A DNA stretch of 64,000 nucleotides from Erpobdella octoculata. Taxonomy: Eukaryota > Annelida > Clitellata > Hirudinida > Erpobdellidae. The position numbers and the translations under genes are program-made. A model generated the notes under the pieces. It made no database searches. It saw only the letters and a list, made by a program, of their open reading frames with translations, and was not told the DNA's origin. Below, in pieces: positions 11,573 through 21,230 of this stretch. The stretch's first letter is position 1; each line of letters opens with the position of its first letter. The stretch spans positions 40,988,134-41,052,133 of the forward strand of contig OZ022238.1 of assembly GCA_963978895.1 (NCBI GenBank), given 5' to 3'.

Positions 11573-12527
11573 TTATACATTTAACGCTTTTAGAGAATTG
11601 AAAAACGTATTCGGTGTTTCAGAACAGACACCTTTCACCAATGCTTTTTGACGCATTTCTTTGTCACCTGTCAGCAGGACAAGATACATTGTATCGGTCT
11701 TATTGTTTTTGAGAACTTCGCAGCATTTCAGGATCACGTCATCATTATAACTTGAACCCCGACCGGATTTGTCGTCATCATTAGTTTGTTCGGAAAACGA
11801 TGAAAATATACCTTTAGCAGTACAAAATGAAATAAGAGGATATTTCGATACAGGTTCACTTTTCAAAAAAGCACAAGCACGAGCTGCTTTTAGTTTCAAG
11901 TTTTCAATTTTTTCAGACGTTTCTCCAGGTTTAAGTTTTCGGCCATTGCAAGCTAAATTAGTTAGTTCATGAGTCACCATAGTTGGTACCACATATTTAA
12001 ATGTTCCCTTTTTCATTATTTCGACAAACTCTGCCAAATAATCTAGCAGAGCATTTGTGTCGAGAACAACCGTTAAAGCGTATTTCTGTTGTGTATTTTG
12101 AATCAAGTTGTATGCGTAAACTGTTTTTAAGTTCACTGGTATAGGCGAGTCTAATGTTTTTCTGACGTTTATTGGGTTTTGAGAAGTTCGGTTGCAAATC
12201 TGTACTGCCTCAACATTTTTGCTTTCATTTTCTGCGTTCTTTTTTTTAATGATGTGTTTTTTTTCCATGTCTGTCATAGTAACATTTTACACCTGTCTGG
12301 TCAATAACATACTCTGACTTTTTGGAAGCAGATTTTAAATGATTTTCTTCGAAACAATGAGTTTCAGCTAAATTGAGCTCTGTTTTACGTTGAAAAAAGC
12401 CAGTGTAAAAATATTCAGCAGGTCTGGGGATAAGTACGGGTTGAACGTACACGATACAAAGCGTCTTAAAACACATGGTGTAAAAGACTATAAACTATAA
12501 TAAAAAGTACACGATACAAGATGCCAT
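11573..12527 (-). pseudogene. PIN-domain gene copy with 60-bp N-terminal insertion
   Basis: The C-terminal 230 codons are open. Near 12241-12247 extra bases in a homopolymer shift the frame. At 12460-12519 a 60-bp insertion sits after codon ~5. It consists of 47 new bases plus a duplicated gtacacgatacaa (12447-12459 and 12507-12519). Reading from the true ATG (12525-12527) hits a stop inside the insertion. The insert contains an inverted GTCT...AGAC with inner CAC...GTG, so it may be a small transposon remnant or a templated repair filler. Confidence 0.85.
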
Positions 12528-12766
12528 GACAAGCTAAAAAGTGTTAACAGAAAACAGTGTATAGAAAGATACAGAGCACTTTCTTAGTCCAAATCGCTGA
12601 GGAGTGTATACGCCTCTGAGTCAAAATATCAAATGACAAAAACCAAAAAGTTTCTCCTATTTATACCCATACGACAATGGCTTCGCGAGAAGATGATTGG
12701 CTATACGGCATTAGGTCCTATTTGATTGGATCTAGCAACTCAGTCCTTGCTACGATTGGTTGTTAA

Positions 12767-14260
12767 CCCGTTTAGGTCCAAAACTTTATTAATTAGATTT
12801 CTATTATTTTTTTTTGTTATTTCTAAGTTACTTGCTTATGTTTTAACAGATTTATTTTTAATTATTTTTTATTTGAAAGATAACTTTGAAAATTCACTAT
12901 GCTCGTTTTTCGAACGATGGTCGTATAGACTACTGAAAACGACAAAATGTTTAAAAGTCAATTTTTTTGTTCTCAACGAAAACAATTATAATATAAATTT
13001 TAGGCTGTAAACAAAAAAGCTAAAAACACATTTCTGACTTTATCAGTAACACAGTTCAATAAAATCCAAAAATTTAACATTCAATAAATCAGTCAAGCAG
13101 TTCATGATAGTCGTTTCAGAACCGGATGAGTGTGCGGAAAGCACCAAAACAATTCCGATGAAGTCGTTTGCCGCACTTGGCCCACATGTACAGTGTTTTG
13201 CCATAATTTTCCAGCTTGTAGCGACCTACTGTTTTCGCCTTTTCCAGATCATGACCATGGCCATTTGCTGAATCTTCCCTATCGTTTTGTTTCTTCAACC
13301 GTGCATGAATTCATTTCATCGGTATAAAACAACCTAAACAGCCTATATGGGGTTTTTCAAGCAAAGCACCATTGTGGTGTTTCAAACTCGTTATATATAG
13401 ACTGTTTTAAAAGTGGCTATTCAAATGACTCTTTTTGGTCCAAGTGCATTTCAATCGTTTTTGGCGTTTTGGTTGCCGCGGCATTGAACTGACCGTATTT
13501 GCGACCTACATTTCTTCACCCAAAGAACAGACACAGTCTAATCCCATCCCATCATTAGTATAATCAACTTCTACCTTCCCGGATATTACAAAGAATAACA
13601 TTTCTTCCTCATTTGCTTATTCATCAGTCACGTATTATGATGCGCCGGGCGGAAGAATGACAAGTATGTCAACCTCAATGCTATCATCATCATCAAGAAT
13701 TAGTTACATAGCTTCTTTCAACGTGAAAAAACGTTCTGTTTGACGCCTTTCATTTTTAAACTTTACAAACATTTCATTCGAAGAATGAAATTTGCAAAAA
13801 ACACTATCACCAATTCAACCACTGCACACCTATAAGCTGAATAAACTAGTTTCGACTCGTTCGCATACAGTACTCTATACGCCCAACGATCGTAGAACGA
13901 GCATGACTCATACATGTTCAGATTGTGGGTTAGTGTAAACACAATAAAATTTAATTAACGTTGCTGTTTACTTTTGAGTACATCTTCTTTCGATATTTCA
14001 AACTTTTGTTATGATAACTCTCATGAAATTAGCATAATAAATTTTCAAAGTTATATCGGTCGAAAACCTTGAAAATGCTCATATTCTAACCCAGATTAAA
14101 CTACTTAATATGAATAAAAAAATTATTTAAAAAATTTTATACAGTGTATTGAAGCTTTCTTAACATAAAAAAAACTTTTAACAAAAAAAAAATTACGACT
14201 TAATTTTATGCAACGCCAAAAATAAGTGTGTTCGTAAAACGTACGATGGTCTAAAACGGG
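12767..14260 (-). mobile_element. piggyBac-type transposon, internally deleted
   Basis: The element is flanked by TTAA duplications (12763-12766 and 14261-14264). It starts CCCGTTTAGGTCC and ends as the complement of CCCGTTTTAGACC, matching piggyBac rules (TTAA target, CCC...GGG ends). It sits in the spacer of a monomer just upstream of the distal CCAAT box. Bases 12780-13110 and 13740-14250 are AT-rich, without recognisable coding. Decayed transposase pieces lie on the minus strand at 13116-13735. It is 1494 bp, too short to be autonomous. Confidence 0.9.
13116..13735 (-). pseudogene. piggyBac transposase remnants
   Basis: Near 13600-13735 the minus strand reads FTLKEAM, a stop, then LDDDDSIEVDILVILPPGAS and, past another stop, YVTDE and ISGKVEVDY. 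This is the acidic N-terminal pattern with the ILPP motif seen in piggyBac transposases. At 13116-13298 it reads KTLYMWAKCGKRLHRNCFGA and ends TLIRF, resembling the C-terminal Cys-rich finger, with some cysteines lost. The catalytic DDD core between these parts is missing. Stops in both pieces show long decay. Confidence 0.7.
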
Positions 14261-14575
14261 TTAAATTCTTTTATATAAACACTTTTATTTGTATGGTTGT
14301 TTAAATATATAATTACAATTATTTATTTGTTTATTGTGTTGTATATGAGTTTGTTGTTAACTTGCATTGTTCATCTATTATTTTCCTGCTTCTTCTCTCT
14401 TTTTCTCCCGCGCGCTCTTTCGCGCCCGGTTGTCTTCCGTTCCCGCTTAGATTTCATCACTTGTGTACGTTCGACTTCTTTATTTTCACTTTGAATTGAC
14501 AATTGTCTAAGTTCAGAAATCGCAGGTGTTCACAAAAAAAGTTCTAATAGCATTAGCTATTTCTATTTCTTATTT

Positions 14576-15466
14576 TTATACATTTAACGCTTTTAGAGAA
14601 TTGAAAAACGTATTCGGTGTTTCAGAACAGACACCTTTCACCAATGCTTTTTGACGCATTTCTTTGTCACCTGTTAGCAGGACAAGATACATTGTATCGG
14701 TCTTATTGTTTTTGAGAACTTCGCAGCATTTCACGATCACGTCATCATTACAACTTGAACCCCGACCGGATTTGTCGTCATCATTAGTTTGTTCGCAAAA
14801 CGATGAAATTATACCTTTAGCAGTACAAAATGAAATAAGAGGATATTTCGATACAGGTTCACTTTTCAAAAAAGCACAAGCACGAGCTGCTTTTAGTTTC
14901 AAGTTTTCAATTTTTTCAGATGTTTCTCCAGGTTTTAGTTTTCGGCCATTGCAAGCTAAATTAGTTAGTTCATGAGTCACCATAGTTGGTACCACAAATT
15001 TGAATATTCCCTTTTTCATTATTTCGACAAACTCTGCCAAATAATCTAGCAAATCATTTGTGTCGAGAACAACCGTTAAAGCGTATTTCTGTTGTGTATT
15101 TTGAATCAAGTTGTATGCGTAAACTGTTTTTAAGTTCACTGGTATAGGCGAGTCTAATGTTTTTCTGACGTTTATTGGGTTTTGAGAAGTTCGGTTGCAA
15201 ATCTGTACTGCCTCAACATTTTTGCTTTCATTTTCTGCGTTCTTTTTAATGATGTGTTTTTTTCCATGTCTGTCATAGTAACATTTTACACCTGTCTGGT
15301 CAATAACATACTCTGACTTTTTGGAAGCAGATTTTAAATGATTTTCTTCGAAACAATGAGTTTCAGCTAAATTGAGCTCTGTTTTACGTTGAAAAAAGCC
15401 AGTGCAAAAATATTCAGCAGGTCTGGGGATAAGTACGGGTTGAACGTACACGATACAAGATGCCAT
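14576..15466 (-). CDS. PIN-domain endonuclease-like protein, intact copy
   Basis: Open 296-residue copy. It belongs to a block of five neighbouring monomers that share P14 for H, S48 for C, D138 for A and C224 for S. Copy-specific changes are C21 for Y and I220 for F. All four acidic positions of the PIN site are kept. Its TATA box is at 15597-15604 and three CCAAT boxes follow upstream. The piggyBac element lies in the spacer on its 3' side, beyond the AATAAA signal, so its own promoter is untouched. See 16017-16907 for the domain description. Confidence 0.85.
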   Translation of the reverse strand: MASCIVYVQPVLIPRPAEYFCTGFFQRKTELNLAETHCFEENHLKSASKKSEYVIDQTGVKCYYDRHGKKHIIKKNAENESKNVEAVQICNRTSQNPINVRKTLDSPIPVNLKTVYAYNLIQNTQQKYALTVVLDTNDLLDYLAEFVEIMKKGIFKFVVPTMVTHELTNLACNGRKLKPGETSEKIENLKLKAARACAFLKSEPVSKYPLISFCTAKGIISSFCEQTNDDDKSGRGSSCNDDVIVKCCEVLKNNKTDTMYLVLLTGDKEMRQKALVKGVCSETPNTFFNSLKALNV

Positions 15467-15847
15467 GACAAGCTAAAAAGTGTTAACAGAAAACAGTGTA
15501 TAGAAAGATACAGAGCACTTTCTTAGTCCAAATCGCTGAGGAGTGTATACGCCTCTGAGTCAAAATATCAAATGACAAAAACCAAAAAGTTTCTCCTATT
15601 TATACCCATACGACAATGGCTTCGCGAGAAGATGATTGGCTATACGGCATTAGGTCCTATTTGATTGGATCTAGCAACTCAGTCCTTGCTACGATTGGTT
15701 GTTAAATTCTTTTATATAAACACTTTTATTTGTATGGTTGTTTAAATATATAATTACAATTATTTATTTGTTTATTGTGTTGTATATGAGTTTGTTGTTA
15801 ACTTGCATTGTTAATCTATTATTTTCCTGCTTCTTCTCTCTTTTTCT

Positions 15848-15888
15848 CCCGCGCGCTCTTTCGCGCCCGGTTGTCTTCCGTTCCCGCT
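15848..15888. promoter_or_regulatory. GC-rich block with E2F-like site
   Basis: A CpG-dense island in an otherwise AT-rich spacer. It includes TTTCGCGC at 15859-15866, a match to the E2F consensus TTTSSCGC. It lies ~30 bp beyond the AATAAA of the copy at 16017 and ~395 bp upstream of the ATG at 15464-15466. The block is kept in almost every monomer (for example 2330-2370, 8521-8560, 50267-50307). It could be a distal promoter element of the left-hand gene or a termination-linked element; the role is inferred. Confidence 0.45.
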
Positions 15889-15919
15889 TAGATTTCATCA
15901 CTTGTGTACGTTCGACTTC

Positions 15920-15925
15920 TTTATT
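15920..15925 (-). terminator. Polyadenylation signal AATAAA (representative)
   Basis: TTTATT on the plus strand reads AATAAA on the minus strand, 92-97 nt after the stop of the copy at 16017-16907. It is conserved at the same place in the other monomers. Further AATAAA/AATAAT-like runs lie about 150 bp downstream (15762-15780) and might serve as backups. Confidence 0.6.
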
Positions 15926-16016
15926 TTCACTTTGAATTGACAATTGTCTAAGTTCAGAAATCGCAGGTGTTCACAAAAAAAGTTCTAATAGCATTAGCTA
16001 TTTCTATTTCTTATTT

Positions 16017-16907
16017 TTATACATTTAACGCTTTTAGAGAATTGAAAAACGTATTCGGTGTTTCAGAACAGACACCTTTCACCAATGCTTTTTGACGCAT
16101 TTCTTTGTCACCTGTTAGCAGGACAAGATACATGGTATCGGTCTTATTGTTTTTGAGAACTTCGCAGCATTTCACGATCACGTCATCATTACAACTTGAA
16201 CCCCGACCGGATTTGTCGTCATCATTAGTTTGTTCGCAAAACGATGAAAATATACCTTTAGCAGTACAAAATGAAATAAGAGGATATTTCGATACAGGTT
16301 CACTTTTCAAAAAAGCACAAGCACGAGCTGCTTTTAGTTTCAAGTTTTCAATTTTTTCAGATGTTTCTCCAGGTTTAAGTTTTCGGCCATTGCAAGCTAA
16401 ATTAGTTAGTTCATGAGTCACCATAGTTGGTACCACAAATTTGAATATTCCCTTTTTCATTATTTCGACAAACTCTGCCAAATAATCTAGCAAATCATTT
16501 GTGTCGAGAACAACCGTTAAAGCGTATTTCTGTTGTGTATTTTGAATCAAGTTGTATGCGTAAACTGTTTTTAAGTTCACTGGTATAGGCGAGTCTAATG
16601 TTTTTCTGACGTTTATTGGGTTTTGAGAAGTTCGGTTGCAAATCTGTACTGCCTCAACATTTTTGCTTTCATTTTCTGCGTTCTTTTTAATGATGTGTTT
16701 TTTTCCATGTCTGTCATAGTAACATTTTACACCTGTCTGGTCAATAACATACTCTGACTTTTTGGAAGCAGATTTTAAATGATTTTCTTCGAAACAATGA
16801 GTTTCAGCTAAATTGAGCTCTGTTTTACGTTGAAAAAAGCCAGTGTAAAAATATTCAGCAGGTCTGGGGATAAGTACGGGTTGAACGTACACGATACAAG
16901 ATGCCAT
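16017..16907 (-). CDS. SMG6-type PIN-domain protein (reference intact copy)
   Basis: A 296-residue intronless ORF starting at the ATG at 16905-16907 (MASCIVYVQP) and ending KALNV. Residues ~125-292 form a PIN domain: VVLDTN with D135, VVPTMVTHEL with E166, CNDDVIVKCC with D241/D242 and LVLLTGDKEM with D267. Motif order, spacing and the following QKAL...PNTFFNSL block match the PIN domain of SMG6/EST1A, a metal-dependent RNA endonuclease of nonsense-mediated decay. Residues 1-120 are not recognised; they are Lys/Asn-rich with Cys/His at 37-71 (C38, C62, H67, H71), and no signal peptide or membrane segment is seen. The 14-3-3-like and TPR parts of SMG6 are absent, so this is a stand-alone PIN protein. 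The predicted protein is identical to those at 17458-18348 and 18899-19789. Nuclease activity is inferred. Confidence 0.88.
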   Translation of the reverse strand: MASCIVYVQPVLIPRPAEYFYTGFFQRKTELNLAETHCFEENHLKSASKKSEYVIDQTGVKCYYDRHGKKHIIKKNAENESKNVEAVQICNRTSQNPINVRKTLDSPIPVNLKTVYAYNLIQNTQQKYALTVVLDTNDLLDYLAEFVEIMKKGIFKFVVPTMVTHELTNLACNGRKLKPGETSEKIENLKLKAARACAFLKSEPVSKYPLISFCTAKGIFSSFCEQTNDDDKSGRGSSCNDDVIVKCCEVLKNNKTDTMYLVLLTGDKEMRQKALVKGVCSETPNTFFNSLKALNV

Positions 16908-17139
16908 GACAAGCTAAAAAGTGTTAACAGAAAACAGTGTATAGAAAGATACAGGGCACTTTCTTAGTCCAAATCGCTGAGGAGTGTATACGCCTCTGAG
17001 TCAAAATATCAAATGACAAAAACCAAAAAGTTTCTCCTATTTATACCCATACGACAATGGCTTCGCGAGAAGATGATTGGCTATACGGCATTAGGTCCTA
17101 TTTGATTGGATCTAGCAACTCAGTCCTTGCTACGATTGG
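16908..17139 (-). promoter_or_regulatory. Promoter and 5' UTR of PIN gene (representative)
   Basis: Upstream of the ATG at 16907 lie TATAAATA (17038-17045 on the plus strand, reading leftward) and three CCAAT boxes at 17076-17080, 17105-17109 and 17135-17139, 29-30 bp apart. The expected start site is near 17010, giving a ~100-nt leader. A GAGG...CCTC imperfect palindrome centred on GTATAC lies at 16979-17002, inside the leader. Every monomer with a complete spacer keeps this set. Equally spaced CCAAT boxes are typical of NF-Y-driven promoters, including histone and cell-cycle genes; binding here is inferred. Confidence 0.75.
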
Positions 17140-17457
17140 TTGTTAAATTCTTTTATATAAACACTTTTATTTGTATGGTTGTTTAAATATATAATTACAA
17201 TTATTTATTTGTTTATTGTGTTGTATATGAGTTTGTTGTTAACTTGCATTGTTCATCTATTATTTTCCTGCTTCTTCTCTCTTTTTCTCCCGCGCGCTCT
17301 TTCGCGCCCGGTTGTCTTCCGTTCCCGCTTAGATTTCATCACTTGTGTACGTTCGACTTCTTTATTTTCACTTTGAATTGACAATTGTCTAAGTTCAGAA
17401 ATCGCAGGTGTTCACAAAAAAAGTTCTAATAGCATTAGCTATTTCTATTTCTTATTT

Positions 17458-18348
17458 TTATACGTTTAACGCTTTTAGAGAATTGAAAAACGTATTCGGT
17501 GTTTCAGAACAGACACCTTTCACCAATGCTTTTTGACGCATTTCTTTGTCACCTGTTAGCAGGACAAGATACATTGTATCGGTCTTATTGTTCTTGAGAA
17601 CTTCGCAGCATTTCACGATCACGTCATCATTACAACTTGAACCCCGACCGGATTTGTCGTCATCATTAGTTTGTTCGCAAAACGATGAAAATATACCTTT
17701 AGCAGTACAAAATGAAATAAGAGGATATTTCGATACAGGTTCACTTTTCAAAAAAGCACAAGCACGAGCTGCTTTTAGTTTCAAGTTTTCAATTTTTTCA
17801 GATGTTTCTCCAGGTTTAAGTTTTCGGCCATTGCAAGCTAAATTAGTTAGTTCATGAGTCACCATAGTTGGTACCACAAATTTGAATATTCCCTTTTTCA
17901 TTATTTCGACAAACTCTGCCAAATAATCTAGCAAATCATTTGTGTCGAGAACAACCGTTAAAGCGTATTTCTGTTGTGTATTTTGAATCAAGTTGTATGC
18001 GTAAACTGTTTTTAAGTTCACTGGTATAGGCGAGTCTAATGTTTTTCTGACGTTTATTGGGTTTTGAGAAGTTCGGTTGCAAATCTGTACTGCCTCAACA
18101 TTTTTGCTTTCATTTTCTGCGTTCTTTTTAATGATGTGTTTTTTTCCATGTCTGTCATAGTAACATTTTACACCTGTCTGGTCAATAACATACTCTGACT
18201 TTTTGGAAGCAGATTTTAAATGATTTTCTTCGAAACAATGAGTTTCAGCTAAATTGAGCTCTGTTTTACGTTGAAAAAAGCCAGTGTAAAAATATTCAGC
18301 AGGTCTGGGGATAAGTACGGGTTGAACGTACACGATACAAGATGCCAT
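17458..18348 (-). CDS. PIN-domain endonuclease-like protein, intact copy
   Basis: Open 296-residue copy whose predicted protein is identical to those at 16017 and 18899; the three differ only by a few silent or spacer bases, which points to very recent duplication. D138 follows the catalytic DTN. The TATA box is at 18479-18486. One base change in the spacer alters gaagatg to gaaaatg beside the proximal CCAAT box without touching it. Confidence 0.87.
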   Translation of the reverse strand: MASCIVYVQPVLIPRPAEYFYTGFFQRKTELNLAETHCFEENHLKSASKKSEYVIDQTGVKCYYDRHGKKHIIKKNAENESKNVEAVQICNRTSQNPINVRKTLDSPIPVNLKTVYAYNLIQNTQQKYALTVVLDTNDLLDYLAEFVEIMKKGIFKFVVPTMVTHELTNLACNGRKLKPGETSEKIENLKLKAARACAFLKSEPVSKYPLISFCTAKGIFSSFCEQTNDDDKSGRGSSCNDDVIVKCCEVLKNNKTDTMYLVLLTGDKEMRQKALVKGVCSETPNTFFNSLKALNV

Positions 18349-18898
18349 GACAAGCTAAAAAGTGTTAACAGAAAACAGTGTATAGAAAGATACAGAGCAC
18401 TTTCTTAGTCCAAATCGCTGAGGAGTGTATACGCCTCTGAGTCAAAATATCAAATGACAAAAACCAAAAAGTTTCTCCTATTTATACCCATACGACAATG
18501 GCTTCGCGAGAAAATGATTGGCTATACGGCATTAGGTCCTATTTGATTGGATCTAGCAACTCAGTCCTTGCTACGATTGGTTGTTAAATTCTTTTATATA
18601 AACACTTTTATTTGTATGGTTGTTTAAATATATAATTACAATTATTTATTTGTTTATTGTGTTGTATATGAGTTTGTTGTTAACTTGCATTGTTCATCTA
18701 TTATTTTCCTGCTTCTTCTCTCTTTTTCTCCCGCGCGCTCTTTCGCGCCCGGTTGTCTTCCGTTCCCGCTTAGATTTCATCACTTGTGTACGTTCGACTT
18801 CTTTATTTTCACTTTGAATTGACAATTGTCTAAGTTCAGAAATCGCAGGTGTTCACAAAAAAAGTTCTAATAGCATTAGCTATTTCTATTTCTTATTT

Positions 18899-19789
18899 TT
18901 ATACATTTAACGCTTTTAGAGAATTGAAAAACGTATTCGGTGTTTCAGAACAGACACCTTTCACCAATGCTTTTTGACGCATTTCTTTGTCACCTGTTAG
19001 CAGGACAAGATACATTGTATCGGTCTTATTGTTTTTGAGAACTTCGCAGCATTTCACGATCACGTCATCATTACAACTTGAACCCCGACCGGATTTGTCG
19101 TCATCATTAGTTTGTTCGCAAAACGATGAAAATATACCTTTAGCAGTACAAAATGAAATAAGAGGATATTTCGATACAGGTTCACTTTTCAAAAAAGCAC
19201 AAGCACGAGCTGCTTTTAGTTTCAAGTTTTCAATTTTTTCAGACGTTTCTCCAGGTTTAAGTTTTCGGCCATTGCAAGCTAAATTAGTTAGTTCATGAGT
19301 CACCATAGTTGGTACCACAAATTTGAATATTCCCTTTTTCATTATTTCGACAAACTCTGCCAAATAATCTAGCAAATCATTTGTGTCGAGAACAACCGTT
19401 AAAGCGTATTTCTGTTGTGTATTTTGAATCAAGTTGTATGCGTAAACTGTTTTTAAGTTCACTGGTATAGGCGAGTCTAATGTTTTTCTGACGTTTATTG
19501 GGTTTTGAGAAGTTCGGTTGCAAATCTGTACTGCCTCAACATTTTTGCTTTCATTTTCTGCGTTCTTTTTAATGATGTGTTTTTTTCCATGTCTGTCATA
19601 GTAACATTTTACACCTGTCTGGTCAATAACATACTCTGACTTTTTGGAAGCAGATTTTAAATGATTTTCTTCGAAACAATGAGTTTCAGCTAAATTGAGC
19701 TCTGTTTTACGTTGAAAAAAGCCAGTGTAAAAATATTCAGCAGGTCTGGGGATAAGTACGGGTTGAACGTACACGATACAAGATGCCAT
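18899..19789 (-). CDS. PIN-domain endonuclease-like protein, intact copy
   Basis: Third of three identical 296-residue proteins in consecutive monomers. The TATA box is at 19920-19927 and all three CCAAT boxes are kept. The monomer to its right (20340-21230) shares the D138/C224 variant but has a stop codon, so this copy marks the edge of the intact block. Confidence 0.87.
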   Translation of the reverse strand: MASCIVYVQPVLIPRPAEYFYTGFFQRKTELNLAETHCFEENHLKSASKKSEYVIDQTGVKCYYDRHGKKHIIKKNAENESKNVEAVQICNRTSQNPINVRKTLDSPIPVNLKTVYAYNLIQNTQQKYALTVVLDTNDLLDYLAEFVEIMKKGIFKFVVPTMVTHELTNLACNGRKLKPGETSEKIENLKLKAARACAFLKSEPVSKYPLISFCTAKGIFSSFCEQTNDDDKSGRGSSCNDDVIVKCCEVLKNNKTDTMYLVLLTGDKEMRQKALVKGVCSETPNTFFNSLKALNV

Positions 19790-20339
19790 GACAAGCTAAA
19801 AAGTGTTAACAGAAAACAGTGTATAGAAAGATACAGAGCACTTTCTTAGTCCAAATCGCTGAGGAGTGTATACGCCTCTGAGTCAAAATATCAAATGACA
19901 AAAACCAAAAAGTTTCTCCTATTTATACCCATACGAGAATGGCTTCGCGAGAAGATGATTGGCTATACGGCATTAGGTCCTATTTGATTGGATCTAGCAA
20001 CTCAGTCCTTGCTACGATTGGTTGTTAAATTCTTTTATATAAACACTTTTATTTGTATGGTTGTTTAAATATATAATTACAATTATTTATTTATTTATTG
20101 TGTTGTATATGAGTTTGTTGTTAACTTGCATTGTTCATCTATTATTTTCCTGCTTCTTCTCTCTTTTTCTCCCGCGCGCTCTTTCGCGCCCGGTTGTCTT
20201 CCGTTCCCGCATAGTTTTCATCACTTGTGTACGTTCGACTTCTTTATTTTCACTTTGAATTGACAATTGTCTAAGTTCAGAAATCGCAGGTGTTCACAAA
20301 AAAAGTTCGAATAGCATTAGCTATCTCTATTTCTTATTT

Positions 20340-21230
20340 TTATACATTTAACGCTTTTAGAGATTTGAAAAACGTATTCGGTGTTTCAGAACAGACACCT
20401 TTCACCAATGCTTTTTGACGCATTTCTTTGTCACCTGTTAGCAGGACAAAATACATTGTATCGGTCTTATTGTTTTTGAGAACTTCGCAGCATTTCACGA
20501 TCACGTCATCATTACAACTTGAACCCCGACCGGATTTGTCGTCATCATTAGTTTGTTCGCAAAACGATGAAAATATACCTTTAGCAGTACAAAATGAAAT
20601 AAGAGGATATTTCGATACAGGTTCACTTTTCAAAAAAGCACAAGCACGAGCTGCTTTTAGTTTCAAGTTTTCAATTTTTTCAGACGTTTCTCCAGGTTTA
20701 AGTTTTCGGCCATTGCAAGCTAAATTAGTTAGTTCATGAGTCACCATAGTTGGTACCACAAATTTGAATATTCCCTTTTTCATTATTTCGACAAACTCTG
20801 CCAAATAATCTAGCAAATCATTTGTGTCGAGAACAACCGTTAAAGCGTATTTCTGTTGTGTATTTTGAATCAAGTTGTATGCGTAAACTGTTTTTAAGTT
20901 CACTGGTATAGGCGAGTCTAATGTTTTTCTGACGTTTATTGGGTTTTGAGAAGTTCGGTTGCAAATCTGTACTGCCTCAACATTTTTGCTTTCACTTTCT
21001 GCGTTCTTTTTAATGATGTGTTTTTTTCCATGTCTGTCTAATTAACATTTTACACCTGTCTGGTCAATAACATACTCTGACTTTTTGCAAGCAGATTTTA
21101 AATGATTTTCTTCAAAACAATGAGTTTCAGCTAAATTGAGCTCTGTGTTACGTTGAAAAAAGCCAGTGTAAAAATAGTCAGCAGGTCTGTGGATAAGTAC
21201 GGGTTGAACGTACACGATACAAGATGCCAT
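20340..21230 (-). pseudogene. PIN-domain gene copy, stop at codon 63
   Basis: The 891-bp frame has lost the two tyrosines after C62. Local changes at 21037-21042 create TAA at codon 63. The PIN half is otherwise open with D138 and C224, as in the four intact copies to its left. The N-terminal part (H14, D18, N28) instead resembles the copies at 21781 and 51867, suggesting this monomer is a mosaic. Confidence 0.88.

Noticed and set aside
16105..16416. 103-residue plus-strand frame (SPVSRTRYIV...), repeated in most monomers
   Set aside because: It lies wholly antisense to the PIN domain and starts with TTG. It is kept only because the sense strand is duplicated. No promoter or independent conservation is visible.
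16017..16907. Bacterial VapC-like PIN toxin, with the region as prokaryotic or transferred DNA
   Set aside because: The NDD...CC and LLTGD...KAL blocks and the domain length fit SMG6-type PIN domains rather than short VapC proteins. There is no antitoxin partner, no ribosome binding site, and the flanks are eukaryotic promoter and polyA signals.
17179..17376. 65-residue hydrophobic plus-strand frame in every spacer
   Set aside because: It starts with TTG, runs through the 3' flank, GC block and T-rich spacer, and its hydrophobicity follows from T-rich composition. The frame is broken by deletions and transposons without sign of constraint.
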